DNA of 5,561 nt, from the NCBI GenBank assembly GCA_031279575.1, contig JAITIG010000027.1, positions 1 to 5,561 of the forward strand. The letters are read 5' to 3'. Position numbers and translations under genes: made by a program. This stretch comes from Bifidobacteriaceae bacterium (GTDB taxonomy: Bacteria > Actinomycetota > Actinomycetes > Actinomycetales > WQXJ01). Under the pieces are notes generated by a model. The model had not been told where the DNA came from, made no database searches, and worked only from the letters and a program-made list of their open reading frames with translations. Positions within the stretch are counted from its first letter, which is position 1, and the number at the start of each line of letters is the position of its first letter. Positions 1 through 5,561 of this stretch are shown here, in pieces.

Positions 1-1278
1 CCGCGCGCCCACCCCGTGTCGTGGGTGACGCTCGCGGTCACCACCGGCGCGATCCTGATGACCTCCATCGACGGCGGCATCCTGCCGGCCGTGCTGCCGG
101 CCATCGTCGAAGAGTTCGGCCTGACCACCGCCCAGGCCGGCCTGGTCAACTCGGTATTCTTCGGCGCCTTGCTGGTCGGAGCCTTCGGCTTCGGCTGGAT
201 CTCGGACCGGATCGGCACCGGCTACAGGCGGACCTGGACCTGGAACATCGCCATGCTGCTCGCCATCGTGGGCGGGGTGGCGACCTTCGGGCTGTCCGGC
301 GGCTTCACCGCCTTCCTGCTGTTGCGCATCCCGATGGGGTTGAGCCGCGGCGGCTCGGAGCCGATCAACGTCGCCCTGGTGGGCGAGTGGTGGCCCAAAG
401 CGCACCGCGGCTTCGCTGTCGGCGTCCACCACACCGGATTCCCGCTGGGCCAGTTCCTGACCGGGGCGCTGATCGCCCTGGTGCTGGGGGCGGCCGGCTG
501 GCGCGAGGCCTTCCTCCTGATCCCGCTGCTCGGCATTGTGATCGTTGTGGCCCAAGGCGTCATCGGCACGCGCCGCAACCAGCAGCGGGTCTACGACTGG
601 ATCGACGCCAACGGCCTGACCCGCCCCCTGCCAGAACTCTCGCCGCGCCTGCCCGGCGGCGTCATGGCGCCCCTCAAAGCCTGCCTCGCCAACGCCAACG
701 TCCGCTGGTCGGTGCTGTTGATCTTCCTTTTCCTCTACGCCGAGTACGGCGCCTCCACCTTCCTGACCACGCAGTTCGTGGACGGCGGCATGGGGTTCGC
801 CGAGGCCGCGCTGGTGGCGGGGGCCTCGGGCCTGACCGGTTGGATTGGACAGGTGGCCTGGGGCACCTGGTCTGACAGATTCGGCCGCAAACCCGCCCTG
901 ACTGTGCTGGTGGTCGGTTGGGCGGCCTCGCTGGTGGCGATGATATTCATCGTCGGCCCAGCCAGCGGCTGGGTGGTGCTGCTGGCCTGGGGCCTGTTCC
1001 GCAACGCGCCCTACCCCGTGGTCTACGCGCTGATCCTGGACTCGGTGCCGGGCGCGGCCGGCACCGGGATGGGCCTGCTGATCGGGATCTCCTCCGGCCT
1101 TTCGGGCGTGGTCTCCGCTGCCGCCTCCGGCTGGGTGATCGAGCATTTCGGCTTCACCGTCCACTACGTCATCCTGGCCGTGGTGGCGCTGGCCTGCCTG
1201 TGGCCGCTGGCCCGCATCGCCGAGACGGTGCGCCGCGCCGGCTCGCCCGCCCAAAAACCAAGCGAGGCGACCCGGTGA
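1..1278 (+). CDS. MFS transporter, probable sugar-acid/organic-anion importer (5' end outside window)
   Basis: This is an integral membrane secondary transporter of the major facilitator superfamily. The frame is open from the first base. An in-frame GTG at 16 would give 420 residues, but the bases before it are C-rich with no ribosome binding site, so the true start is probably upstream. Numbering from that GTG, the MFS loop motif appears twice, once per half: residues 60-72 (GWISDRIGTGYRR) and 283-293 (GTWSDRFGRKP). The order is hydrophobic helices at about 5-180, a hydrophilic central loop at about 185-228, then a second helical block to about 400 and a short basic tail. The stretch RIPMGLSRGGSEP...EWWPKAHRG (104-132) resembles the anion:cation symporter branch, which includes hexuronate and other sugar-acid carriers. 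The substrate is inferred only from this resemblance and from the mannonate genes nearby. The stop overlaps the next gene by 4 bases, so the two are almost certainly cotranscribed. Confidence 0.9.
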   Translation, partial: PRAHPVSWVTLAVTTGAILMTSIDGGILPAVLPAIVEEFGLTTAQAGLVNSVFFGALLVGAFGFGWISDRIGTGYRRTWTWNIAMLLAIVGGVATFGLSGGFTAFLLLRIPMGLSRGGSEPINVALVGEWWPKAHRGFAVGVHHTGFPLGQFLTGALIALVLGAAGWREAFLLIPLLGIVIVVAQGVIGTRRNQQRVYDWIDANGLTRPLPELSPRLPGGVMAPLKACLANANVRWSVLLIFLFLYAEYGASTFLTTQFVDGGMGFAEAALVAGASGLTGWIGQVAWGTWSDRFGRKPALTVLVVGWAASLVAMIFIVGPASGWVVLLAWGLFRNAPYPVVYALILDSVPGAAGTGMGLLIGISSGLSGVVSAAASGWVIEHFGFTVHYVILAVVALACLWPLARIAETVRRAGSPAQKPSEATR

Positions 1279-2141
1279 GTGGCGGCGACGGCATCGCGCT
1301 GGTGGGGTTGGACCGCGCGGAGGTGGCTTTCGACGGCTTCCGCACCTCGCCGGTGCTGGACCACCCGGAGTGCCTCGACTTCGACCCGGCGGACGGCTCG
1401 CTGTGGTGCGGCGGCGAGGCGGGCCAGGTGTTTCGGCTGGACTTGGCGACGGGCGGGATCGAGTTGCGGGATGCCAACCCGGGCGGTTTCACCTTGGGGT
1501 TGAAGTTCGGCCCGGACCGGGTGCTGTATTGGCTCGACGCCACCCGCCGGCAACTGCGCCGCCTGGATGTGGCGGCGGGCGGCCCGCCGCAGGTGGTGGT
1601 CGCCGGGCGGGTGGCGGAGCGCGAGCTGGCCTACCCGAACGCGCTTGACTTCGGCCCGGACGGCGCCTTGTACTTCTCCGATTCGGCGGATGGCCCGCAC
1701 GGCGCGCCGGGAATTTACCGCGTCATGCCCGGTGGCGCCGCCTCGCTTTGGTGCCCCGGCCCGTTCCGGTTCGCCAACGGCGTGGCGGTGGCGCCGGACG
1801 CCAGCGCGCTGTATGTCGCCGAGTCGAATGGGCGGACGGTTGCCCGGGTGCCTATTTTGCCGGGCGGGGAGGCTGGGGAGGTGGGCCGGCCGTGGTCGCT
1901 GGGGCGGCGCGTGCCGGACGGTTTGGCTTTTGGCCCGGACGGCAGGCTGTACGTCTGCTGCTACTACCCGTCCCAGATTCTCCGTTTGGAGGACGATGCC
2001 GCCGTCACGGTCGTGTTCGAGGATCCTTTCGGGGGGATGCTGTCCAACCCCGCCAACTTGGTGTTTCGCGGCACGCAGGCTTATGTGGCGAACTTGGGGC
2101 GGTGGCACATCACCCGGATCGATTTGTCCAGCGTGCTCTGA
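1275..2141 (+). CDS. SMP-30/gluconolactonase/LRE family lactonase
   Basis: The 288-residue product is a probable six-bladed beta-propeller, metal-dependent lactonase, close to the family's usual length of about 290-300. I chose the GTG at 1275 because it overlaps the transporter stop (GTGA) and has GAGG at 1264-1267, 7 bases upstream. The same frame is open much further upstream, but only as a shadow of the transporter. Residues at the family's metal and substrate positions can be placed: E32 in HPECLDFDP, N122 in YPNALDF, N168 in FANGVAVAPD, and D215 in VPDGLAFGPDGRLYV. Blade-like repeats of the form DFGPDGALYFSDS recur through the protein. No signal peptide is visible, so it is likely cytoplasmic. 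The family hydrolyses sugar lactones to aldonic acids. The coupled transporter and the nearby mannonate dehydratase make an aldono- or urono-lactone the best guess. The exact substrate cannot be read from sequence, since related proteins include other esterases and lactonases. Confidence 0.9.
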   Translation: MSGGDGIALVGLDRAEVAFDGFRTSPVLDHPECLDFDPADGSLWCGGEAGQVFRLDLATGGIELRDANPGGFTLGLKFGPDRVLYWLDATRRQLRRLDVAAGGPPQVVVAGRVAERELAYPNALDFGPDGALYFSDSADGPHGAPGIYRVMPGGAASLWCPGPFRFANGVAVAPDASALYVAESNGRTVARVPILPGGEAGEVGRPWSLGRRVPDGLAFGPDGRLYVCCYYPSQILRLEDDAAVTVVFEDPFGGMLSNPANLVFRGTQAYVANLGRWHITRIDLSSVL

Positions 2142-2146
2142 TGGCG

Positions 2147-2186
2147 CCCGCCCGCCTGCCCGCCCGCCCGCCCGCCTGCCCGCCGG
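2147..2186. repeat. Ten tandem CCCG-type tetranucleotides
   Basis: The 61-base gap between the convergent lactonase and GntR genes is mostly ten head-to-tail tetranucleotides: seven CCCG, two CCTG and a terminal CCGG. They can also be read as two 20-bp units (2147-2166 and 2167-2186) that differ only in their last tetranucleotide. Four uninterrupted copies (2159-2174) give GGGCGGGCGGGCGGG on the minus strand, which fits a G-quadruplex motif with one-base loops. It lies immediately after the lactonase stop and 16 bases beyond the GntR stop. It may have grown by slippage and could affect transcript ends on either strand; no function is demonstrated. Confidence 0.85.
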
Positions 2187-2198
2187 CCGGGACGGCGG
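2180..2198. terminator. Possible GC-rich hairpin between convergent genes
   Basis: CCGCCG (2180-2185) can pair with CGGCGG (2193-2198) around a 7-base loop, giving a six-pair all-GC stem between two convergent stops. No U-tract follows in either direction, so it is not a classical intrinsic terminator. Chance pairing is likely in sequence this GC-rich. It is offered only as the best candidate transcript end in the gap. Confidence 0.25.
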
Positions 2199-2202
2199 CG
2201 TT

Positions 2203-2922
2203 CTAGTCCCAGACGGCCACGGTGCGGCGGGTCGGGACGGCGTCCGGGTTGGAGGCGAATAGCTCCGGCGAGGCGGCGCGGACGCGCTCGATGTCGGCTA
2301 AGACGGCCCGCAGGTGGGCGCTGAGCAGGCGCCGGGCGGCTTTGCGGTCGCCGGCCAGGATGGCGGCGAGGATAGCGCGGTGCTCGGCGGCGAAGCGGGC
2401 GGCGGATTGGTCTTCCAGCCTCAGCCCCAGGCGCCGCGCCCGGTCGAGGTGGGCTTTGGCGGCCTGGACGGTGGACCAGGCCTTGCCGTGCCCGGAAAGC
2501 TCCAGCAAGCCCTCGTGGAAGGAGTCGTCCAAGGCGAAGAAGGCCTCGTCGGACAGCCCGGCGGCGGTTTGGGCCTGGAGGTTGTCTTGGAGTTGTTGGA
2601 CAATGGCCGGGTCGGGTGCGGCCGGGATTTCGCCCAGCGCGGCCAACTCGACGGCCTGGCGCAAGAATTGGGCCTCGCGGACTTCCCGCAGGTCGACCCG
2701 CGAGACAAACGAGCCGATCCGGGGGAAGACCTGCACCAGCCCCTCCTCGCCCAGCAGGATGACGGCCTCGCGCACCGGTGTGCGGCTGACGCCGAGGTCT
2801 TGGGCCAGCTCGTTTTCCGACAGGGCCGCCCCGGGGGCGAGTTCCAGGTTGACGATCTGTCGCCGGAGGTGCTGGTAGGCGGCGTGTCTGCTGCCGCGGG
2901 CGGTCTTAGCTGGCGGTGCCAC
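2203..2922 (-). CDS. GntR-family transcriptional regulator, FCD (FadR-type) subfamily
   Basis: This 239-residue DNA-binding regulator starts with GTG at 2922-2920 and ends with TAG at 2205-2203. The N-terminal winged helix-turn-helix spans about residues 12-76, with the typical GntR stretch LSENELAQDLGVSRTPVREA at 34-53 followed by the wing around QVFPRIGSFVS. The C-terminal part (about 82-215) is a helical FCD effector domain. D132, H136, H181 and H203 occur with the spacing of the metal-binding Asp-His-His-His set of such domains, so a metal-assisted carboxylate ligand is likely. It is divergent from the mannonate dehydratase operon, with 124 bases between start codons. It therefore probably controls that operon, and perhaps the convergent transporter-lactonase pair, in response to a pathway acid such as mannonate or fructuronate. 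The ligand and the direction of control are inferred; FCD sugar-acid regulators are most often repressors relieved by ligand. No ribosome binding site is seen before the GTG (see the leaderless promoter). Confidence 0.93.
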   Translation of the reverse strand: MAPPAKTARGSRHAAYQHLRRQIVNLELAPGAALSENELAQDLGVSRTPVREAVILLGEEGLVQVFPRIGSFVSRVDLREVREAQFLRQAVELAALGEIPAAPDPAIVQQLQDNLQAQTAAGLSDEAFFALDDSFHEGLLELSGHGKAWSTVQAAKAHLDRARRLGLRLEDQSAARFAAEHRAILAAILAGDRKAARRLLSAHLRAVLADIERVRAASPELFASNPDAVPTRRTVAVWD

Positions 2923-2928
2923 GGGTTC

Positions 2929-2934
2929 AGTCTA
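2929..2934 (-). promoter_or_regulatory. Candidate leaderless -10 box for the gntR gene
   Basis: Read on the minus strand, TAGACT fits the actinobacterial -10 pattern TANNNT. Its last base is position -7 relative to the G of the GTG at 2922, so transcription would begin at or next to the start codon. The absence of any purine-rich ribosome binding site upstream agrees with a leaderless mRNA, which is common in Actinomycetota. No good -35 box is visible; the base positions about 17 upstream read CACACA. Confidence 0.5.
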
Positions 2935-2985
2935 ACCGGGGCGCCGGGGCTTGTGTGCAGCCAAATGACGAGGCCGCCGATCCGC

Positions 2986-3013
2986 TTGACATGATATGCG
3001 CTACTGATATACT
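2986..3013 (+). promoter_or_regulatory. Promoter of the mannonate dehydratase operon
   Basis: A perfect -35 box TTGACA (2986-2991) and a -10 box TATACT (3008-3013) are separated by 16 bases. TG at 3005-3006 makes an extended -10. The segment is a sharply AT-rich island in otherwise GC-rich DNA. Transcription should start near 3018-3021, leaving a leader of about 27 bases before the ATG at 3047. So near-consensus a promoter in this kind of genome suggests high intrinsic strength held in check by a repressor. Confidence 0.8.
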
Positions 3014-3015
3014 AG
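3004..3015. promoter_or_regulatory. Candidate GntR/FCD operator over the -10 box
   Basis: CTGATATACTAG is an imperfect palindrome: CT, TATA and AG pair, with two mismatched positions per arm. Its core TGATATACTA (3005-3014) matches the TNGTATACNA layout known for FCD sugar-acid regulators such as UxuR/ExuR, except for one base (A for G). It covers the -10 box, where a bound regulator would block RNA polymerase. The assignment to the adjacent regulator is inferred from proximity and from this match. Confidence 0.45.
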
Positions 3016-3033
3016 CTATGCATGACAGAGAGC

Positions 3034-3039
3034 GAGGAG
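3034..3039 (+). promoter_or_regulatory. Ribosome binding site of manD
   Basis: GAGGAG ends 7 bases before the ATG at 3047. This is a strong Shine-Dalgarno match at good spacing and fixes this start over the two upstream ATGs at 3018 and 3022. Confidence 0.85.
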
Positions 3040-3046
3040 TTTTCGC

Positions 3047-4258
3047 ATGAGCCGCATTGAAGCCGCTGAGGTTCTCCTGACCAGCCCGGGCCGGAACTTT
3101 GTGACGCTGCGCGTCACCACATCTGACGGCGCCACCGGGTTGGGCGACGCCACCTTGAACGGCCGCGAGCTGGCGGTGGCCCACTACCTGCGGGACCACG
3201 TCGCCCCGGCGCTGATCGGCCGCGACCCGGACCGCATCGAGGACACCTGGCAATACCTCTTCAAGGGAGCCTATTGGCGGCGCGGCCCGGTCACCATGAC
3301 GGCCATCGCGGCGGTTGACACCGCCCTGTGGGACATCAAGGGCAAGACTGCCGGGCTGCCGCTCTACCAACTGCTGGGCGGGCGCTCGCGCGACGGCGTG
3401 ATGGTCTACCCCCACGCTTCGGGCCAAACCGTGCCGGAAATGCTGGACGATGTCGCCCGCCACCTCGAGGCCGGCTTCTTGGCTGTGCGCGCCCAAGCCG
3501 GCCTGCCGGGCCTGGCCGGAGCCTACGGCGTCAAACACGGCGGCAGGTACGAGCCCGCGAACAGCGCCTTGCCTGAGGAGCAGGCCTGGTCCACTGAGGC
3601 CTACCTCGACTTCGCCCCCGGCTACCTGGCCCAGGTGCGCGAGCGCTTCGGCTTCGAGTTCCACCTCTTGCACGATGTCCACCACCGGCTGACCCCGGTC
3701 GAGGCGGCGCGGTTCGGCAAGGCCGTCGAACCGCTGCGCCTGTTCTGGATGGAGGACCCGACCCCGGCCGACAACCCCGCGTCATTTGAGCTGATCCGGC
3801 GCCACACCACCACCCCCCTGGCCGTGGGCGAGGCGCTCAGCTCGATCTGGGACCTGCGCCACCTGATCGAAAACCAGCTGGTCGACTACGTCCGGGCGAC
3901 GGTGGTCCACGCCGGCGGGCTGACCCACCTGCGGCGCATCTTCGACCTGGCGGATCTGCACCAGGTGCGGTCCGGCTGCCACGGCGCCTCGGACCTGTCC
4001 CCGGTCTCGATGTCCGCCGCCGCCCACCTGGACACGGCGATCCCAAACTTCGGCATCCAGGAGTACATGGGCTATCCGCCCGAGGTGGCGGAGGTGTTCC
4101 ATTGGGGCCTGCGCCTCGAGGCGGGCTACCTGCACGTCAGCGAGACCCCCGGCCTGGGGGTGGAGTACGATGCCGCCGCCGCCGCCCGCTTCGCGGAGTT
4201 CGAGCCCAAGCACCTGCCGGTGGCCCGCCGCCTCGACGGCACGGTCCACGATTGGTGA
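3047..4258 (+). CDS. manD: D-mannonate dehydratase, enolase superfamily (ManD/RspA type)
   Basis: This cytoplasmic, Mg-dependent enzyme dehydrates D-mannonate to 2-keto-3-deoxy-D-gluconate in hexuronate breakdown. Its 403 residues are the standard ManD length. An enolase-type N-terminal capping domain (about 1-115) is followed by a barrel domain. The family signature [15 protein letters not shown] is at 86-100. Metal ligands are D210 (LLHDVHH), E236 (WMEDPTPAD) and E262 (VGEALSS). The catalytic Tyr/His pair fits Y160 and H212, with R148 and H312 also in place. Numbering runs almost exactly with characterised ManD proteins. At position 314 the residue is Ala (CHGASDLSP); published work on the family links Ala here to efficient mannonate-specific enzymes and Pro to low-activity or gluconate-acting ones. 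The C-terminus ends in the usual Trp (W403). One oddity is GEALSS where many homologues read GEVFNS. The gene has its own promoter and its stop overlaps the next start. It is unrelated to the iron-dependent UxuA dehydratase. Confidence 0.94.
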   Translation: MSRIEAAEVLLTSPGRNFVTLRVTTSDGATGLGDATLNGRELAVAHYLRDHVAPALIGRDPDRIEDTWQYLFKGAYWRRGPVTMTAIAAVDTALWDIKGKTAGLPLYQLLGGRSRDGVMVYPHASGQTVPEMLDDVARHLEAGFLAVRAQAGLPGLAGAYGVKHGGRYEPANSALPEEQAWSTEAYLDFAPGYLAQVRERFGFEFHLLHDVHHRLTPVEAARFGKAVEPLRLFWMEDPTPADNPASFELIRRHTTTPLAVGEALSSIWDLRHLIENQLVDYVRATVVHAGGLTHLRRIFDLADLHQVRSGCHGASDLSPVSMSAAAHLDTAIPNFGIQEYMGYPPEVAEVFHWGLRLEAGYLHVSETPGLGVEYDAAAAARFAEFEPKHLPVARRLDGTVHDW

Positions 4259-5561
4259 TGGCCATGCGCAGCGCAAATCCCGCCCCCGCCCCCGCGTCCA
4301 AGCCGCCGCTCGCCCTGGCCGGCGGGGCGGCGCCCCGCGCCGCGCTCGCCCCGGCGCCCGCACCCGGCGCGGCGGGGCCGGGCGGGCCGGAGCCTGGCTC
4401 CACTGCGGCCAGTCCGGCCCCGGGCGGGCCGGAGCCTGGCTCCACTGCGGCCAGTCCGGCCCCGGGCGGGCCGCTTCGGCGCGTCCCCGGCGCCCCGCGG
4501 CCGCCCGCCGCCCGGGCGGCGCTGCTGAGCGGGGCGACGGCCACGCGCCTGGCGCCCGGACTGCGGCCGCTGGTGGACCGCGCCCGCCTCACCCCCCGGC
4601 TAGCGCACTTCGGACTGGGCTCGTTTCACCGCGCCCACCAGGCCGTTTACACCGAGATCGGCAACCATGCCAGCGATGGCGATTGGGGCATTGTGGCGGT
4701 GGCGCCGGGTTCGACCGCCACAGTTGCCGCCATGAGGGCGCAAGACTGCTTTTACTCGGTCACCCGCCAAACCGCCCGCGGGGCATCCACCAGGGTTGTG
4801 GCCAGCATTGTGGGCGCGCTGCACGCCCGGGCTGACTCCGCCCAGGTGCAGCGGCTGCTGGAAAACCCCGCCTTGGCCGCGGTGACGCTGACCATCACCG
4901 AGAAGGGCTACTGCCGCCGCCCAGGGGTCCCCACCACCAGCCCCCTGGCCGCGAGCTTCCCGCCCGCCTCCGCCCCCCGCGGGGAGGCCCTGGCTGGAGA
5001 AGCCTTGGCCGTCGACCCCCAAATCGGCAACGCCCTAGCTGGGCAAGCCGGCGCCGGGGACACCTTGGCCGGGGACACCCTGGCCGGGGACCGGTTGGCG
5101 GGGGAGGCGCCCGCGCCGGGCGGGCTGGCCCTGGACACCGGCGACCCGGGCATCGCCGCCGACTTGGCGCTGGCCGCCCGGGGAGGCCAGGCCCCGGCCA
5201 CAGCCATCGGCCACCTGGCGTTTGGCCTGGCCCGGCGCTTCCGCGCCCACCGCATCCCGCTGACCCTCGTGTCAGCCGACAATATGACCGGCAACGGGCC
5301 GGCTTTGCGCCAAGTCTTGCTAGATTTCATCGCCGCCTCCGCTTGGCCCGACTCCGCCGCCATCGCGGCCTGGGTCGCAAACGAGGTCTGCTTCCCGGAA
5401 ACAATCGTCGACAGAATTGTGCCCGCGCCCACTGACGCCGCCAGGGACGCGGCCCAGGCGGCCCTCGGCCTGCGAGACCAGATGGCGGTCGCCTGCGAGC
5501 CGTACCGGCAATGGGTCATCCAGGACCTGTTCGCCACGGCGCGCCCGCCGTGGGAGGCGGC
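4258..5561 (+). CDS. uxuB: Mannitol dehydrogenase family oxidoreductase, probable D-fructuronate reductase (3' end outside window)
   Basis: Probably reduces D-fructuronate to D-mannonate with NADH, feeding the upstream dehydratase. The ATG at 4258 shares its A with the manD stop (TGATG), indicating translational coupling; ATG 4264 is an alternative. 434 residues are visible with no stop. Residues 1 to about 88 are a Pro/Ala/Gly-rich extension including two perfect 14-residue repeats (42-69). Family sequence begins near 89 (LLSGATATRL). The NAD-binding motif is HFGLGSFHRAHQAVY (117-131), followed by TLTITEKGYC (210-219). Residues from about 222 to 294 are far longer than usual and hold nine pentad repeats (242-286). 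The core resumes with DPGIAADLA, SADNMTGNG (339-347), the family signature VCFPETIVDRIVP (377-389) and EPYRQWVIQDLF. The catalytic Lys-Asn-His motif lies past the edge. Mannitol or other polyol dehydrogenase activity cannot be excluded; the neighbour favours fructuronate. The only other in-frame start near the core (GTG 4573) would remove conserved residues. Confidence 0.88.
   Translation, partial: MAMRSANPAPAPASKPPLALAGGAAPRAALAPAPAPGAAGPGGPEPGSTAASPAPGGPEPGSTAASPAPGGPLRRVPGAPRPPAARAALLSGATATRLAPGLRPLVDRARLTPRLAHFGLGSFHRAHQAVYTEIGNHASDGDWGIVAVAPGSTATVAAMRAQDCFYSVTRQTARGASTRVVASIVGALHARADSAQVQRLLENPALAAVTLTITEKGYCRRPGVPTTSPLAASFPPASAPRGEALAGEALAVDPQIGNALAGQAGAGDTLAGDTLAGDRLAGEAPAPGGLALDTGDPGIAADLALAARGGQAPATAIGHLAFGLARRFRAHRIPLTLVSADNMTGNGPALRQVLLDFIAASAWPDSAAIAAWVANEVCFPETIVDRIVPAPTDAARDAAQAALGLRDQMAVACEPYRQWVIQDLFATARPPWEA
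4381..4473 (+). repeat. Perfect 42-bp tandem repeat within the uxuB N-terminal extension
   Basis: Two base-for-base identical 42-bp units (4381-4422 and 4423-4464) are followed by 9 bases of a third copy (4465-4473). Each unit encodes GGPEPGSTAASPAP, so the repeat keeps the reading frame and lengthens a disordered-looking linker. Each unit contains the inverted repeat GGAGCC-T-GGCTCC (first copy 4389-4401). Identity at every third codon position implies recent duplication by slippage or recombination. Confidence 0.95.
4981..5115 (+). repeat. 15-bp/five-residue repeat array inside uxuB
   Basis: Nine consecutive in-phase pentads, residues 242-286 of the reductase, read GEALA, GEALA, VDPQI, GNALA, GQAGA, GDTLA, GDTLA, GDRLA, GEAPA. 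At DNA level the units at 5056-5070 and 5071-5085 differ by one base, and the third (5086-5100) is diverged. The others are more degenerate, so the array looks older than the 42-bp repeat. The periodicity recalls pentapeptide repeats, but the residue order differs from the canonical A-[DN]-L-x-x. Confidence 0.85.

Noticed and set aside
16..18. GTG as the real start of the MFS transporter
   Set aside because: There is no purine-rich ribosome binding site in the preceding 15 bases and the frame stays open to the window edge, so the gene was treated as 5'-truncated.
1164..2108. 314-residue open frame on the minus strand, antisense to the lactonase and the transporter end
   Set aside because: It is Arg/Pro/His-rich with no recognisable domain and lies wholly opposite well-supported genes. 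Long antisense frames are expected at this GC content.
2222..2994. Plus-strand open frames across the regulator gene
   Set aside because: They are opposite a complete GntR/FCD protein whose helix-turn-helix and metal-binding residues are all intact, and they match no family I know.
4381..4473. Direct repeats as a CRISPR array or mobile-element boundary
   Set aside because: The units abut with no spacers, keep the reading frame inside an enzyme gene, and have no transposase or cas genes nearby.
3782..4592. Minus-strand frames opposite the end of manD and the uxuB extension
   Set aside because: Composition is repetitive Gly/Ala/Arg, mirroring the GC-rich coding strand, with no plausible start signal or domain.
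4170..4835. 221-residue plus-strand frame spanning the manD/uxuB junction, with a repeated AGAWLHCGQSGPGR peptide
   Set aside because: The peptide repeat is the 42-bp DNA repeat read in another frame. This frame crosses the end of manD and breaks the conserved NAD-binding sequence of uxuB, so it is a shadow.

Overview
The window is about 70% GC, with GTG as well as ATG starts, tightly overlapping genes and a regulator that looks leaderless. This suggests a high-GC actinomycete (Actinomycetota); nothing here fixes the genus. Every base up to the last belongs to, or lies close to, a protein-coding gene. I see no tRNA, rRNA, CRISPR array or insertion sequence.

Layout. (1) Positions 1-2141, plus strand: the 3' part of an MFS transporter gene (its start lies outside the window), overlapped by 4 bases by a gene for an SMP-30/gluconolactonase-type lactonase. 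(2) Positions 2142-2202: a short convergent gap holding ten tandem CCCG-type tetranucleotides. (3) Positions 2203-2922, minus strand: a GntR-family regulator of the FCD subclass, ending tail-to-tail with the lactonase. (4) Positions 2923-3046: a divergent control region with a near-consensus promoter pointing right, an imperfect palindrome over its -10 box, and a leaderless-type -10 box pointing left. (5) Positions 3047-5561, plus strand: a D-mannonate dehydratase of the enolase superfamily (ManD type). It is coupled through TGATG to a mannitol-dehydrogenase-family enzyme, most likely D-fructuronate reductase (UxuB), which runs off the right edge.

How the genes fit together. UxuB would reduce D-fructuronate to D-mannonate, and ManD would dehydrate D-mannonate to 2-keto-3-deoxy-D-gluconate. 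These are the middle steps of hexuronate (glucuronate) breakdown. The MFS protein is a plausible importer of a sugar acid, and the lactonase could open an aldonic or uronic acid lactone. The GntR/FCD protein is the obvious local regulator of the dehydratase-reductase operon. The pathway itself is known.

The most unusual feature is the reductase gene. It has an approximately 90-residue Pro/Ala/Gly-rich N-terminal extension carrying a perfect 42-bp tandem repeat. It also has an insertion of roughly 60 residues inside the catalytic module, built from nine in-phase five-residue repeats (consensus G-[DEN]-[AT]-L-A). Neither belongs to the usual family architecture.
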